In this document: positions 33,725 to 42,485 of the stretch, piece by piece | Layout: every line of letters begins with the position of its first letter | Numbering within the stretch: position 1 is the stretch's first letter | Source: Lachnospiraceae bacterium | GTDB taxonomy: Bacteria > Bacillota > Clostridia > Lachnospirales > Lachnospiraceae | Reading direction: 5' to 3' | Assembly: GCA_016281605.1 (NCBI GenBank) | Contig: JAEEJA010000073.1 | Location: 1-52,042 of the forward strand | DNA: 52,042 nucleotides | Translations under genes and position numbers: made by a program | The notes under the pieces: generated by a model | What the model was told of the DNA's origin: nothing | What the model saw: only the letters and a program-made list of their open reading frames with translations | The model's database searches: none

Positions 33725-34429
33725 CTATCTATAAGCCGGATCAATCGATTTCAGTTCCTCAACCGTATCTATCTCAACAAGCTGTCCTTCAAGAACCTCG
33801 TAAACTTCCAAATTCAGTTTATCCAGGTTCTCATTAACAACATCGTCCCAGAAAAGATCCTCAAAGCCTTCTGTTCCATATCGAGCTTTGATCAGTTCTC
33901 CCAGCACTCTCGCATCGCCTTTCTTAAACCAAGCCACACCAACCATATTGAAGCAGTCATCTCCAACCTTGCCAACTCTTGTAATTCGACCGCTTCCATC
34001 CTGCTCAAATACCCAGTCATCAGAATGACCTTTGACCATTCTGCCATAGTAGCAGGAATGATCAAGCTGTGCATTGAATATGCTACTATCGCTTACATAG
34101 AGATCTGCTTCACAAATGAAAACATCGTCCTCTGTGTTTATAAGCTCGTCAGCTACAGCCTTAATTGATGATATATTGTTTATGGTCTGATAATCTTTGT
34201 TTTCTACGACCTTCAGATTAGCATACTTTTCTTCAAGATAGCCAAGCTGATTTCCGAGATAACCGGTTACAACAATGAACTGCTGAACGCTTCTATCTCT
34301 CAGGCCGTCAATCACAGTTTCAATCATTGGCTTGCCATGAACCTTAACAAGAGGCTTAGGAATCTTCTCAGTAATCGGCCTCATCCTTGTGCCCATCCCG
34401 GCAGCCATAAGTATTGCTGTTTCGCTCAT
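33725..34429 (-). CDS. Nucleotidyltransferase, PntC/LicC-like (probable CTP:phosphonate or phosphocholine cytidylyltransferase)
   Basis: About 234 residues. The N-terminal pyrophosphorylase motif LMAAGMGTRMRPIT..IPKPLV, and later FICEADLYV with a metal-binding Asp, place it among LicC/PntC-like cytidylyltransferases. I use the ATG at 34429, immediately before SETAILMAAG; 21 upstream in-frame residues look like leader sequence. It follows the 2-aminoethylphosphonate transaminase gene by about 90 bases. In other bacteria PntC activates 2-aminoethylphosphonate as the CMP derivative for coupling to lipids or glycans, and is sometimes fused to the transaminase. Here they are separate genes. Confidence 0.8.
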   Translation of the reverse strand: MSETAILMAAGMGTRMRPITEKIPKPLVKVHGKPMIETVIDGLRDRSVQQFIVVTGYLGNQLGYLEEKYANLKVVENKDYQTINNISSIKAVADELINTEDDVFICEADLYVSDSSIFNAQLDHSCYYGRMVKGHSDDWVFEQDGSGRITRVGKVGDDCFNMVGVAWFKKGDARVLGELIKARYGTEGFEDLFWDDVVNENLDKLNLEVYEVLEGQLVEIDTVEELKSIDPAYR

Positions 34430-34520
34430 ATTAATCTTTATCCTTCTTAGCTCCATACTGTTCAAATCCTCTGATATGTATGCAGGTATCACATCGTTAG
34501 AGGATTAGCACAGGAGTATC

Positions 34521-35648
34521 TTATTCATACTTCACAGGAATAGCTACGCCCATTTCATTAAGTCCGGCTTCAAATACCTTCCAGAACTCCACAATATCAT
34601 CTTCGTCGATCACACCGAGAGCACAAAGTCTAAAAGTACTTTTAGATTCAATCTTTCCTGGATAGATTGTAAATCCACGTTCATAGCAGTAGTCATGAAT
34701 CCTTTCAAAATCCCAGTTCTGATCATCCGGGTATGTGATAGCTGATACAAGTCCGGATTGAACATCTCTATTCAACGCTTCCTTAAAGCCAAGCCGATCC
34801 ACACCAGCTCTGATGGCGTTCATCACACGCTGATGACGAGCCCATTTCTTCTCTTCGCCCTCTTTCCAGTATTCAATCAAAGCCTGCTTTGCAGCATAAA
34901 TTGTCTGAACCGGAGGCGTGAAATGCATCTCACCAGTCTTTTCAAAGAACTCATACTGCATATAAAGATTACAGTAGTATGAACGCATTGGATAGTTCTT
35001 ACTCTCTTCGATTATTGACTTCTTCCCAACCACATAGGAAAGACCAGTCATTCCCTGAATACCCTTCTGTGCGGATGCCATACAAAAGTCAATATTCTGA
35101 TCATAGACATTTATCGGTATCATTGCATAAGCAGATGTGGTGTCAGTTATAAAAAATGCACCGTACTTATGAGCTAACGCTCCGACTTCCTTTACAGGAT
35201 TTAGAAGTCCGGTTCCTGTCTCGTGGTATGTGATATACACATAACCGACAGAGCCTTCGTTCTCTTTGAGAGTTTCTTCGATTATGCTTAAATCAGGAGT
35301 AGTATCTATAGGCTGCTTAACCTCTATAAGTGGAAGTCCATACGCCTTGCATACATCAACAGCTCTCTGGCTGTAAGATCCATTATTGATAACCATCGCT
35401 TTCTTATCAGCAGCAAGCAGAGAATTAAGGCACACATCTATACAGATTGTTCCTGAACCGCAGAAAAGAACTGATGTGTAATCCTCTTCACCATGAACAA
35501 TCTTAACTAAATCTTTCCTCATCGGAGCCATGATAGACCGGAATTCCTTCTCACGAGGGCAAATATCTGAAACAACCTGAGCCATCTTCACAGTATCTGT
35601 AGTTGTAGACGGACCCGGATTTAATAATATATTTCTTTTGATTTTCAT
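34521..35648 (-). CDS. phnW: 2-aminoethylphosphonate--pyruvate aminotransferase-like (PhnW family)
   Basis: A 375-residue class V PLP-dependent aminotransferase. ILLNPGPSTTTDTV at the start, ITDTTSAY with Asp169, and ASAQKGIQGM with the PLP lysine Lys195 fit PhnW. The enzyme interconverts 2-aminoethylphosphonate plus pyruvate with phosphonoacetaldehyde plus alanine. Next to a cytidylyltransferase it probably works in the biosynthetic direction, making the head group. PEP mutase and phosphonopyruvate decarboxylase were not found in this window. Strong ribosome site AAAGGAG precedes the start. Confidence 0.88.
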   Translation of the reverse strand: MKIKRNILLNPGPSTTTDTVKMAQVVSDICPREKEFRSIMAPMRKDLVKIVHGEEDYTSVLFCGSGTICIDVCLNSLLAADKKAMVINNGSYSQRAVDVCKAYGLPLIEVKQPIDTTPDLSIIEETLKENEGSVGYVYITYHETGTGLLNPVKEVGALAHKYGAFFITDTTSAYAMIPINVYDQNIDFCMASAQKGIQGMTGLSYVVGKKSIIEESKNYPMRSYYCNLYMQYEFFEKTGEMHFTPPVQTIYAAKQALIEYWKEGEEKKWARHQRVMNAIRAGVDRLGFKEALNRDVQSGLVSAITYPDDQNWDFERIHDYCYERGFTIYPGKIESKSTFRLCALGVIDEDDIVEFWKVFEAGLNEMGVAIPVKYE

Positions 35649-35983
35649 CTTTTTTAAACTCCTTTGATTACACCACCTTCCCCTGTGTCTATCTTTAATC
35701 CATAGTTGTGCTGTTTATGAACACACAGCGTGAACTCATAAATACATAGAATGGGAACGGCTGATTTTATTATAATGATGCCTGACACCAATGTGCTACA
35801 TATTCATTACGTGACTCCTTTGAGTGGTTTTCATTCTAGCATAAAACAAGCCAAGAGTACTCTGCAGCAAAAACAGTATTGCTATAAAAAAACGGGTTTC
35901 CTGAATCTGTTCATAATTATCCATCCATCTTTTTTCTTAAATTAAATCACATCTATGGTGACAAAAGGGGGACAACTCTATTT
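35649..35983. other. Intergenic region, no gene seen
   Basis: 335 bases between the aminotransferase gene and the end of the SARP response regulator. The minus-strand promoter of phnW is expected here. A T/A-rich stretch with the imperfect repeat GTGAACTCATAAATAC... and short reading frames were looked at but none has a convincing ribosome site. Confidence 0.4.
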
Positions 35984-36796
35984 TCAATACAACTCCTTAG
36001 ACAGCAGACCCTCCGTAAACATAGCCCACGGGTAGTTGCTCATATATTCACCCCTGTAGGAATTGATAGTATGTGTGTCCCCACCCAAAAAACGGTACAG
36101 GTCACAGTCGAATTTATCCTTTATGACCCACATGGATCCACGCTGCATATCAAATATCTCCTCGATTCCGGCATCCTTTAAATTCGCCTTGAGCCTCCTG
36201 ATGACCACATCAAATTTCTTTTGTTCACTTCTCGTATAGTTCTCATCCTCATACAAAGCCGCAAATGCCTCTGCTCTCGTTACCAAAGATCCCTCCCTGT
36301 CTACCAGATATGCCAGAAGTTCCTTACTTTTTGCACTGGAAAAATGCACCGGCTCCCCATCTTTCCATACATTAAAGTTTCCGAAAGTCTGGACGAATAT
36401 ATTTCCGTCACTGTCTCCACCGGTCACTCCCGAATCTTTCATGGATTCCATGGCATAGTCGATTTCTTCCTTTAGCTTGTTTTTGTTCACCGGCTTCATA
36501 AGATACCCTGAGGCGTGCATCTCAATAGCTTTCAAAGCATGCTCCGAAAAACCGGTCAGAAAGATAATGGCGGTATGGGGAGACGCTTCCTTTATTTTTG
36601 CCGCCAGCATAAGTCCGTTCATATCCGGCATATCAATATCCAAAAGGGCTATATCGGCACCACTTGATTTTACATGTTCAAGTGCCTTTAACGCTGACGT
36701 AAAGCCTTCCACTTCGTCTATTTCCCCAAGTTCTTCGATAAGCGATATATTATCATCCAGGATTATTTTCTCGTCATCTACACATATTACTTTCAT
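35984..36796 (-). CDS. Response regulator with SARP-like C-terminal domain
   Basis: About 270 residues. The receiver opens MKVICVDDEKIILDDN with the phospho-acceptor Asp53 in LLDIDMP and a conserved Lys near 103. After residue 140 comes a winged-helix/SARP-like region (FGNFNVWKDGEPVHFSSAKSKELLAYLVDREG) typical of large signal-responsive activators. AAGGAGG lies 8 bases before the ATG at 36796; upstream in-frame starts lack such a site. It is the likely partner of the LytS-like kinase at 38519, with two membrane-protein genes in between on the other strand. Confidence 0.85.
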   Translation of the reverse strand: MKVICVDDEKIILDDNISLIEELGEIDEVEGFTSALKALEHVKSSGADIALLDIDMPDMNGLMLAAKIKEASPHTAIIFLTGFSEHALKAIEMHASGYLMKPVNKNKLKEEIDYAMESMKDSGVTGGDSDGNIFVQTFGNFNVWKDGEPVHFSSAKSKELLAYLVDREGSLVTRAEAFAALYEDENYTRSEQKKFDVVIRRLKANLKDAGIEEIFDMQRGSMWVIKDKFDCDLYRFLGGDTHTINSYRGEYMSNYPWAMFTEGLLSKELY

Positions 36797-36888
36797 TTGC
36801 ACGTCCCTCCTTAACATTCTCTTGGCATAGTACCGGCACATTACATATGTGCACACACATCATTCATTTGGGTGATGTGACCTGACAT

Positions 36889-37014
36889 TTAGGGAAACAC
36901 TGATAAATCAGTGTTTCCCTAAATGCCTCCGGCAGGATGCGCAGAAAATCGCATAGGAAGGCACTTCGTGCTGCGATTTTCGCGCAAGGAAACGCTTTAA
37001 TCAGCGTTTCCTTA
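36889..37014. repeat. Nested palindromic element of about 126 bp (MITE/REP-like)
   Basis: Two hairpins bracket a third. Left: a perfect 16-bp stem with a 2-base loop at 36889-36922 (TTAGGGAAACACTGAT arm). Right: AAGGAAACGCT/AGCGTTTCCTT at 36986-37013. Left and right arms are also related to each other in inverted order. In between, TGCGCAGAAAATCGCA (36938-36953) pairs with TGCGATTTTCGCGCA (36972-36986), capped by GCAC-TTC-GTGC. It lies between divergently transcribed genes and has no reading frame. It looks like a small non-autonomous mobile repeat. Confidence 0.8.
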
Positions 37015-37199
37015 GATGTATATCTGTGTATGGCAACATTATAATAGATTAGCCATCCCTTGTCCATCAGTATCTAAAAACAATTCTATCTGAATACCTT
37101 GCATTTACGGGGTCTTTTTTGTATAATATCTCCGTGAATCAAAACAGGACGCAACCCGAGTCTTCCGCCAGTGCCCGGTTGCTCCGGAAAGGGAAAGTC

Positions 37200-37862
37200 A
37201 TGACTATTATACTGATTGCAAACAGTTGGATACTGGTCTGCGCCACGATCGGGTTTATTTGGGGCATCAATCTTTTTTTCAAGAAAAAAGGTCCCCTCTT
37301 TGCGCAAATAATCGTGTGTGGGATTGCCTGCATGATGTTCGACAGATTTTTTCAAGTCATCTATATCCTGACTCACGGCGAGATGAAGTTTGGATTCGAT
37401 GTCGCTTTATTGTCACTGGCAGGAGCCTTTCTCTTTTTGATGTCCGCAAACTACGGACAGATGGATTCACTGGTGGACGATGGCACCAGAAAATTCATGC
37501 TGACAAGGATAGTTGCTTTGATCGCGCCTGCCATCATGCTCGGTCTCTACAGCATTCCTTTTTTTGCGGTGGATGTTCTAAGCATCCGTGTGTGTCTCGT
37601 TATCATGGTCATCGTCGTACTTCCCTGCAGCTACTATAATTTTAAACATATCATCATCTATGATATAAATAACGGGCTGGTCAGGCCACTTCGTCCATAC
37701 AATGCCCTGGTTCTGATCTATACCTTATTTGTGTGCTTTGAATTTATCACTGAATATATGAATATGACACACCTGTATATGGCTGCCACGTTCATACAGG
37801 GACTCACCATACCTTTTCTGGTTCCTGTGCTAAGGAAGGGGGTCAACAAATGGACAATTTAG
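37200..37862 (+). CDS. Hypothetical seven-helix membrane protein next to a PrsW-like protease
   Basis: About 220 residues, nearly all hydrophobic, with seven predicted helices and short loops. I do not recognise a family; the topology resembles 7TM sensory or histidine-kinase N-terminal domains of the LytS neighbourhood. I use the ATG at 37200, which follows GGAAAGGGAAAGTC; an earlier in-frame start at 37119 lacks a ribosome site. It overlaps the PrsW-like gene by 13 bases, so they are translationally coupled. It could be a receptor or substrate of that protease. Confidence 0.7.
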   Translation: MTIILIANSWILVCATIGFIWGINLFFKKKGPLFAQIIVCGIACMMFDRFFQVIYILTHGEMKFGFDVALLSLAGAFLFLMSANYGQMDSLVDDGTRKFMLTRIVALIAPAIMLGLYSIPFFAVDVLSIRVCLVIMVIVVLPCSYYNFKHIIIYDINNGLVRPLRPYNALVLIYTLFVCFEFITEYMNMTHLYMAATFIQGLTIPFLVPVLRKGVNKWTI

Positions 37863-38506
37863 TATATGCCGTTTTCATCTGCCTGATGGTGCCGATGCTG
37901 ATGTCTCTCTCCCTTCTTCATCGCAAATCCAGACTGGTGATGGGCTTTGTTCTTATCGGCAGCACGGTCTGTCTGGTAGCATCGGAATTAAACGGAGTGC
38001 TGTATCCGTTTGTCGGAGATATGGTATCCTTTTGCACTACAATATCTCCCATCACGGAGGAGATACTGAAAGCACTGCCGATACTTTATTATACTTTCGT
38101 GATTTCGGATAACCGCGCCACACTGGTTCAGATTTCCTTTGCTTTGGGACTGGGATTTGCCATCATGGAAAACATGACTGTTTTAGTACAGAATCTGTCA
38201 GATATCAATATCATCTGGGCTTTGAACAGAGGCTTCGGAGCCGGTCTAATGCACAGTATCTGCACAGTGGTGGTAGGGCTTGGTATAGCTTCCGTCCATA
38301 AAAAGAAAAAATTGTTTGTGAGCGGGACCATCGCCCTGTTGACGATGGCGATAACATATCATGCGACCTACAATACGGTGGTGATGTCAAAATACAGATA
38401 TTTCGCGGTTATAATTCCTCTTTTAGCTTATATCCCGATAAACCATGCTGCAAGGAAACGAAGAAAAGGATCTTTGCCCATGAAAGATGTCCATCGGGAA
38501 TCATGA
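37850..38506 (+). CDS. PrsW-like intramembrane protease
   Basis: A 218-residue membrane protein with about seven helices and the PrsW signatures: EExxK in SPITEEILKALP (Glu70, Glu71, Lys74), GLGFAIMENM (Glu107, Asn108), a helix with His135 (GLMHSICTV), and ITYHATYN (His171). In Bacillus PrsW and the C. difficile homologue, such proteases start cleavage of anti-sigma factors. No anti-sigma substrate is adjacent; the neighbours are a LytS-like kinase, a SARP-like regulator and exported proteins. Proteolytic activity is inferred from the motifs. Confidence 0.78.
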   Translation: MDNLVYAVFICLMVPMLMSLSLLHRKSRLVMGFVLIGSTVCLVASELNGVLYPFVGDMVSFCTTISPITEEILKALPILYYTFVISDNRATLVQISFALGLGFAIMENMTVLVQNLSDINIIWALNRGFGAGLMHSICTVVVGLGIASVHKKKKLFVSGTIALLTMAITYHATYNTVVMSKYRYFAVIIPLLAYIPINHAARKRRKGSLPMKDVHRES

Positions 38507-38518
38507 TATTTTTACTGT

Positions 38519-39769
38519 CTACAAAACCTCTCCTTCGTATGGGATCCGGATAGTGATGATGGTTCCCTCATCAATCTTGCTTTCTATCTTCATATCACCC
38601 TGACACATAGTTTCGATTCTTTCCATGACGTTGCGCAGTCCGATGTGGGAGCGTTCCCCTGACATCGGCGCATTTGTATCAAATCCCTTGCCGTTGTCAC
38701 GGATGACAATCATGTGACCGTAGCGTTTTTTTCTTACCTCGAGCTCGATCAGTCCGTGTTCCCTGATCCTCACTCCGTGCCTGATAGCATTCTCCACCAA
38801 CGGCTGGATGGTGAGTGCAGGGATTTTGAAATCCTCATCCTCTATATCATAGCGGATATCAATAGACGGAAACCGGATTTTTTCTATATCTGCATAAAGT
38901 CTGGTATGGTTCAGCTCGTCTCCAAACGGTATCAGGCTCGGCTTATCCAAAGAATCCATATTCTGTCTCAGATAAATGCCAAATTTTTCCAGCGTATCAT
39001 CCGCCAGTTCCGAATCCTTTTTATACAATGCCCGCACCGTCGCCAGCGTATTGAAAAGAAAATGGGGCTGTATCTGGCTGATCATGATACGTACCCTCTG
39101 ACCGTCCTCGATCTCCTGTTCATGCTCGCGGATAAACGCCATATGAAGATATATATAATAAAGAACACAACTGCTGACCATTGCCACCATCAAAAATGAG
39201 AGGGGTATCGATATCTTTATCACGATATCCGCCGCGACGGAAAAGACAATTAGGACAAAAACAAACAATGGGAGCACATAATCTCCCTTCCTGTCCACGG
39301 CAAACTCCTTAAATCCTCCAACCACAGCTACAAGGAGCAAAATACCGCTCACGATAAAACTTGTGTATCCCAGAGGGCCTCTTATATATTGTCCATCCGG
39401 TGTATAATCAAAGCATATATCCGAGAAAAATGTAGTCATATGGACGACTGCGTTGAACGCCACAATCCCCCAACTGACTTTCATCGACCTTTCCGGTTTC
39501 TGAAGCTTCATAAATAAAATAATCACAACAGGCCGCAGGGAGTAGCCTGCGACAGCCGCTATCTTGTGGGGTATGACATCCAAAAAGTTGTCAAAAATAT
39601 GCTCCTGCAAAAGCAGGAGGCTGACAACTCCTATAATCAGGAGCATCAGCCTTCTTCGCTTCACAGAGATGTATTCATCCATCATGACTGCTATCCACAG
39701 TCCGAAAAGCTGTGTCACAAGTACGCAGTCAAGCATTATGAGCAGTATGGTATCACTTGATATTTTCAC
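38519..39769 (-). CDS. LytS/YesM-type sensor histidine kinase
   Basis: A 416-residue sensor with about six N-terminal helices (to residue 205), then a His_kinase domain with PHFLFNTLATVRALY (His about 235) and an HATPase domain with N box VENAIRHG, RDNGKGF and IGLRNVMERI. All ATP-binding boxes look intact. A GTG start follows GGAGGATAAAAACA. It overlaps the beta-helix gene by 17 bases and is the last gene of the exported-protein run, so sensor and surface proteins are probably made together. The SARP-like regulator is the likely partner. Confidence 0.9.
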   Translation of the reverse strand: MKISSDTILLIMLDCVLVTQLFGLWIAVMMDEYISVKRRRLMLLIIGVVSLLLLQEHIFDNFLDVIPHKIAAVAGYSLRPVVIILFMKLQKPERSMKVSWGIVAFNAVVHMTTFFSDICFDYTPDGQYIRGPLGYTSFIVSGILLLVAVVGGFKEFAVDRKGDYVLPLFVFVLIVFSVAADIVIKISIPLSFLMVAMVSSCVLYYIYLHMAFIREHEQEIEDGQRVRIMISQIQPHFLFNTLATVRALYKKDSELADDTLEKFGIYLRQNMDSLDKPSLIPFGDELNHTRLYADIEKIRFPSIDIRYDIEDEDFKIPALTIQPLVENAIRHGVRIREHGLIELEVRKKRYGHMIVIRDNGKGFDTNAPMSGERSHIGLRNVMERIETMCQGDMKIESKIDEGTIITIRIPYEGEVL

Positions 39770-41054
39770 TGTTTTTATCCTCCTTTTTGATTCTTTTCCT
39801 GTTCAGCGTCTGCCGAAACATGAAATATACCCCTATCAGCTCAAGAACTATAAAAAGCAGGATTCCCCAACCGTACCAGTCAAAGGCAGTCGCCATGAAA
39901 ACCTCTTTTTTGTTTGATGTCTCACTGAACCACCCCCTGCCTTCATCCACAGCTATAAGTCCGTTTTCCCATTCGTATTCGGTGGCTCCGATCACAGCTT
40001 TGTAACTGGCATCGCTGCTTCCTGACTTGGCTATATTTACCCGTGAACCGGGAAGAAGTCCACCATCATATATCCTTGCACTTGTAGCTGTGCCATCCTG
40101 CAGATACAGGTTCTCTTTCACATTACCTCCACCTTTGTTTCCATCAATGATCAACCGCCCCTGAATATTGATATCACGGTATGAATCCACATAAACACCA
40201 CCACCGTTCTTTGCAACATTTCCCATTATATATCCGCCGTCAATGAAAACCTTGTCCTGTCTGACGACGATACCGCCGCCTTTATCATTTGCCTGATTAT
40301 TTTCTATAGAGCAGCCGTGAAATTCGACATTTTCTCCCTTTATCATGATACCACCGCCGCTCTTTTTTGATAAATTGTTCTTTATAACACAATCGGTGAG
40401 CACCATGGAACCATTCATATGTATGATACCTCCGCCGTTATCATCACATACATTTGATTTGATGGTCACCCCGTTCAGTCTTACATTTCCATTTTCGTTC
40501 CTGAGTCCGGCACCCTCGTATTTTGAGTAACAGTCAGTTATGGTGCCTCCTGTCATAGTGAGACTGGCATTCTTCTCTATGTGGATCCCGCCTGCCGAGT
40601 TTTTGCTGGATCCCCCAGTGATTAGACCGCCTTTATCCTTGTAATAAAAATGGGATGCATTTGGATCGGAATCCTTGATCTTCACATCCGCTCCCTCTTT
40701 GATGGTGATAACTTCACCCCTGTCCGCATAATTTATCCTGCTTCTTGCGATAACACGTCCACTTAAGTCAAGGGTGTAGTTTTTTCCGGCAAGCTTCAAT
40801 GAAGTGTTCCTCGTTGTGATATCCTTTAGAAGCTTGATTGTACAGCCCGGATACTTACCCGCCTCCGAAACAGCAGTATCCAGTGACTTATAAGCCATCT
40901 GATCTCCTGACTTGGGAAGGATAATAGCCTCATATGGTGTTATTTCTATTTCGACATTTGCACGGGCTTCTTTCCCGTCTGTCATGCATCCGAATGATAA
41001 TAATAACGAAAGTCCAAAAAGTATCACGCATCTTCCAATAATCTTCTTTTTCAT
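39753..41054 (-). CDS. Surface-anchored beta-helix (pectate-lyase-like) repeat protein
   Basis: A 433-residue exported protein. The signal peptide (1-33) contains LSFGC, which could be a lipobox. Residues about 140-320 carry the repeats of a right-handed beta-helix: 'AGGI...LTMTGGTI', 'GGGI...LTDCVIKNN', 'GGGI...FHGCSIENN', 'GGGIVV...IDGGYI'. A C-terminal helix at about 394-416 is followed by basic residues, so it is held in the membrane with the helix outside. Such folds bind or cleave polysaccharide or serve as adhesins; no catalytic set is obvious. A strong AAGGAGAG site precedes the start. Confidence 0.83.
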   Translation of the reverse strand: MKKKIIGRCVILFGLSLLLSFGCMTDGKEARANVEIEITPYEAIILPKSGDQMAYKSLDTAVSEAGKYPGCTIKLLKDITTRNTSLKLAGKNYTLDLSGRVIARSRINYADRGEVITIKEGADVKIKDSDPNASHFYYKDKGGLITGGSSKNSAGGIHIEKNASLTMTGGTITDCYSKYEGAGLRNENGNVRLNGVTIKSNVCDDNGGGIIHMNGSMVLTDCVIKNNLSKKSGGGIMIKGENVEFHGCSIENNQANDKGGGIVVRQDKVFIDGGYIMGNVAKNGGGVYVDSYRDINIQGRLIIDGNKGGGNVKENLYLQDGTATSARIYDGGLLPGSRVNIAKSGSSDASYKAVIGATEYEWENGLIAVDEGRGWFSETSNKKEVFMATAFDWYGWGILLFIVLELIGVYFMFRQTLNRKRIKKEDKNSENIK

Positions 41055-41058
41055 AAGC

Positions 41059-42408
41059 TTATCTCTCCTTTTTGTCTTTCTTAATTTCTTTATTGATAAA
41101 AAACGCTGCTATGGGGATTACCACAGCGACTCCAAGTATGACTACAAAGAACACTGTAGCCCCTGTACCCCCAAGTACGTTTAATATGGTTCCCTCCATG
41201 CCCTCCATGCCCTCGGTGTCATCCTTATATTCACCCGTACCATCAGATGTCATGGGCGCATTTTCATATGTCTCATCTGTTTGTGTATCGAATTCTGTCC
41301 CCTCAGATGACTTACCGCTATCTTCATCAGATGGAGATACATCTATTTCTCCCCCGATATCAGTGATGTCCTGCGCATCTTTTTCATCAACAGGTTCTGC
41401 AGTATCTTCCGACGCATCTTCTGCGGCATCGGATTCTTTGCCTTTATCACCGCCCTGACCGTCACTTGAAGATGCTGTGAAATATGTTGACAAAAGCACG
41501 CTTTTTTTCTTATCCTTTTCCTTAAGACCTTCTTTTTTTGATGCCAGTGAGATCCCGATATCCGTCTTGCCCGGCGTCTGCACACCTTTAATTATGTATT
41601 CCTCGTCGCTTTCGATAAATGACTTGTATCCGTCACTGTCCGTGATATATTGTTTTGCCTTGACATCGCTTCTTGAAAGTCTGAGATTTGCAAGCACCTT
41701 TGGCTCGACCGTGATGTCTGATGCTTCACCGAAGGCATCCAGATCACATATCGGGTTTCCGATGGATGAGTCCCTCGAAACATACAATACATGTCCTGCA
41801 ATTTTTTCATCAGATGCCTTCTCATATCCTTTGACATCTGCTGTCAGAGGAGCATTCCCACCATCTTCGGATGTCCCGAGTCCTATTATATCTGTTATGG
41901 CCTCCCCCTCGTCCTCTGTTCTCATATATCCTATCATCAAATAGTCTTTACCGTCAGAATAGTTCTTATCTATATAGTAGCTGCATCCTTTCTTTATAAG
42001 AGATTCCGCAGCCTCTTTCTTCGATTGTGCCCTGACTATCTTTAAGCCTGAGACGTATGGTTTCCAGTTGTTTTTACCTATGTACATCAGATAACCTTTG
42101 TCATCGCCAAGGGTGAAAGATACGACCCCGCCCTTTTTATCAAGCACCGGATAGCCTCCATTATTCGGAATGGGAAGTGAATCTTTATCCGATGAGAAGT
42201 ATGTACCCGCTATGGGATCACTGCCGGGTCTGGTCACGCCTTTAAGTATCCCCCCTTCATATACTATATCAGTTGCACCCTCAAGACTAGCGGCATCTGT
42301 CTTTGTGACATCTACTCCCTGCTTAGCTCTGATCTTTATCACAGGTGACACTAAAATGAAGCTTAAGCACATAGCCGATATGACAGCTCTTTTTATTTTT
42401 TTTCTCAT
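41059..42408 (-). CDS. Exported, acidic, membrane-anchored protein with 'AITDI' module
   Basis: About 449 residues, not firmly recognised. Signal peptide 1-26; C-terminal helix near residues 415-437 followed by a Lys-rich tail. Around residues 130-175 is a module with CSYYIDKNYSDG, LMIGYMRT and GEAITDI that recurs in the three larger proteins upstream. Residues about 310-410 are very rich in Asp, Glu and Ser and look unfolded, likely a spacer. I use the ATG at 42408 after AGGAGGATCGCC; the in-frame start at 42489 lies within the end of the upstream gene. The stop is 4 bases before the beta-helix gene. Confidence 0.7.
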   Translation of the reverse strand: MRKKIKRAVISAMCLSFILVSPVIKIRAKQGVDVTKTDAASLEGATDIVYEGGILKGVTRPGSDPIAGTYFSSDKDSLPIPNNGGYPVLDKKGGVVSFTLGDDKGYLMYIGKNNWKPYVSGLKIVRAQSKKEAAESLIKKGCSYYIDKNYSDGKDYLMIGYMRTEDEGEAITDIIGLGTSEDGGNAPLTADVKGYEKASDEKIAGHVLYVSRDSSIGNPICDLDAFGEASDITVEPKVLANLRLSRSDVKAKQYITDSDGYKSFIESDEEYIIKGVQTPGKTDIGISLASKKEGLKEKDKKKSVLLSTYFTASSSDGQGGDKGKESDAAEDASEDTAEPVDEKDAQDITDIGGEIDVSPSDEDSGKSSEGTEFDTQTDETYENAPMTSDGTGEYKDDTEGMEGMEGTILNVLGGTGATVFFVVILGVAVVIPIAAFFINKEIKKDKKER

Positions 42409-42485
42409 GGCGATCCTCCTCACATAATACCATTTCAAATAACTGACAAGATTCGGTTGGCTGAAGATGTAACATCCTCTGTCCA

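Noticed and set aside
33680-34168. Plus-strand frame opposite the cytidylyltransferase
   Set aside because: The opposite strand has a clear enzyme with conserved motifs; this is its shadow.
37086-37376. Minus-strand frame upstream of the 7-helix membrane protein
   Set aside because: It lies opposite the start of that gene and has no recognizable domain or ribosome site.
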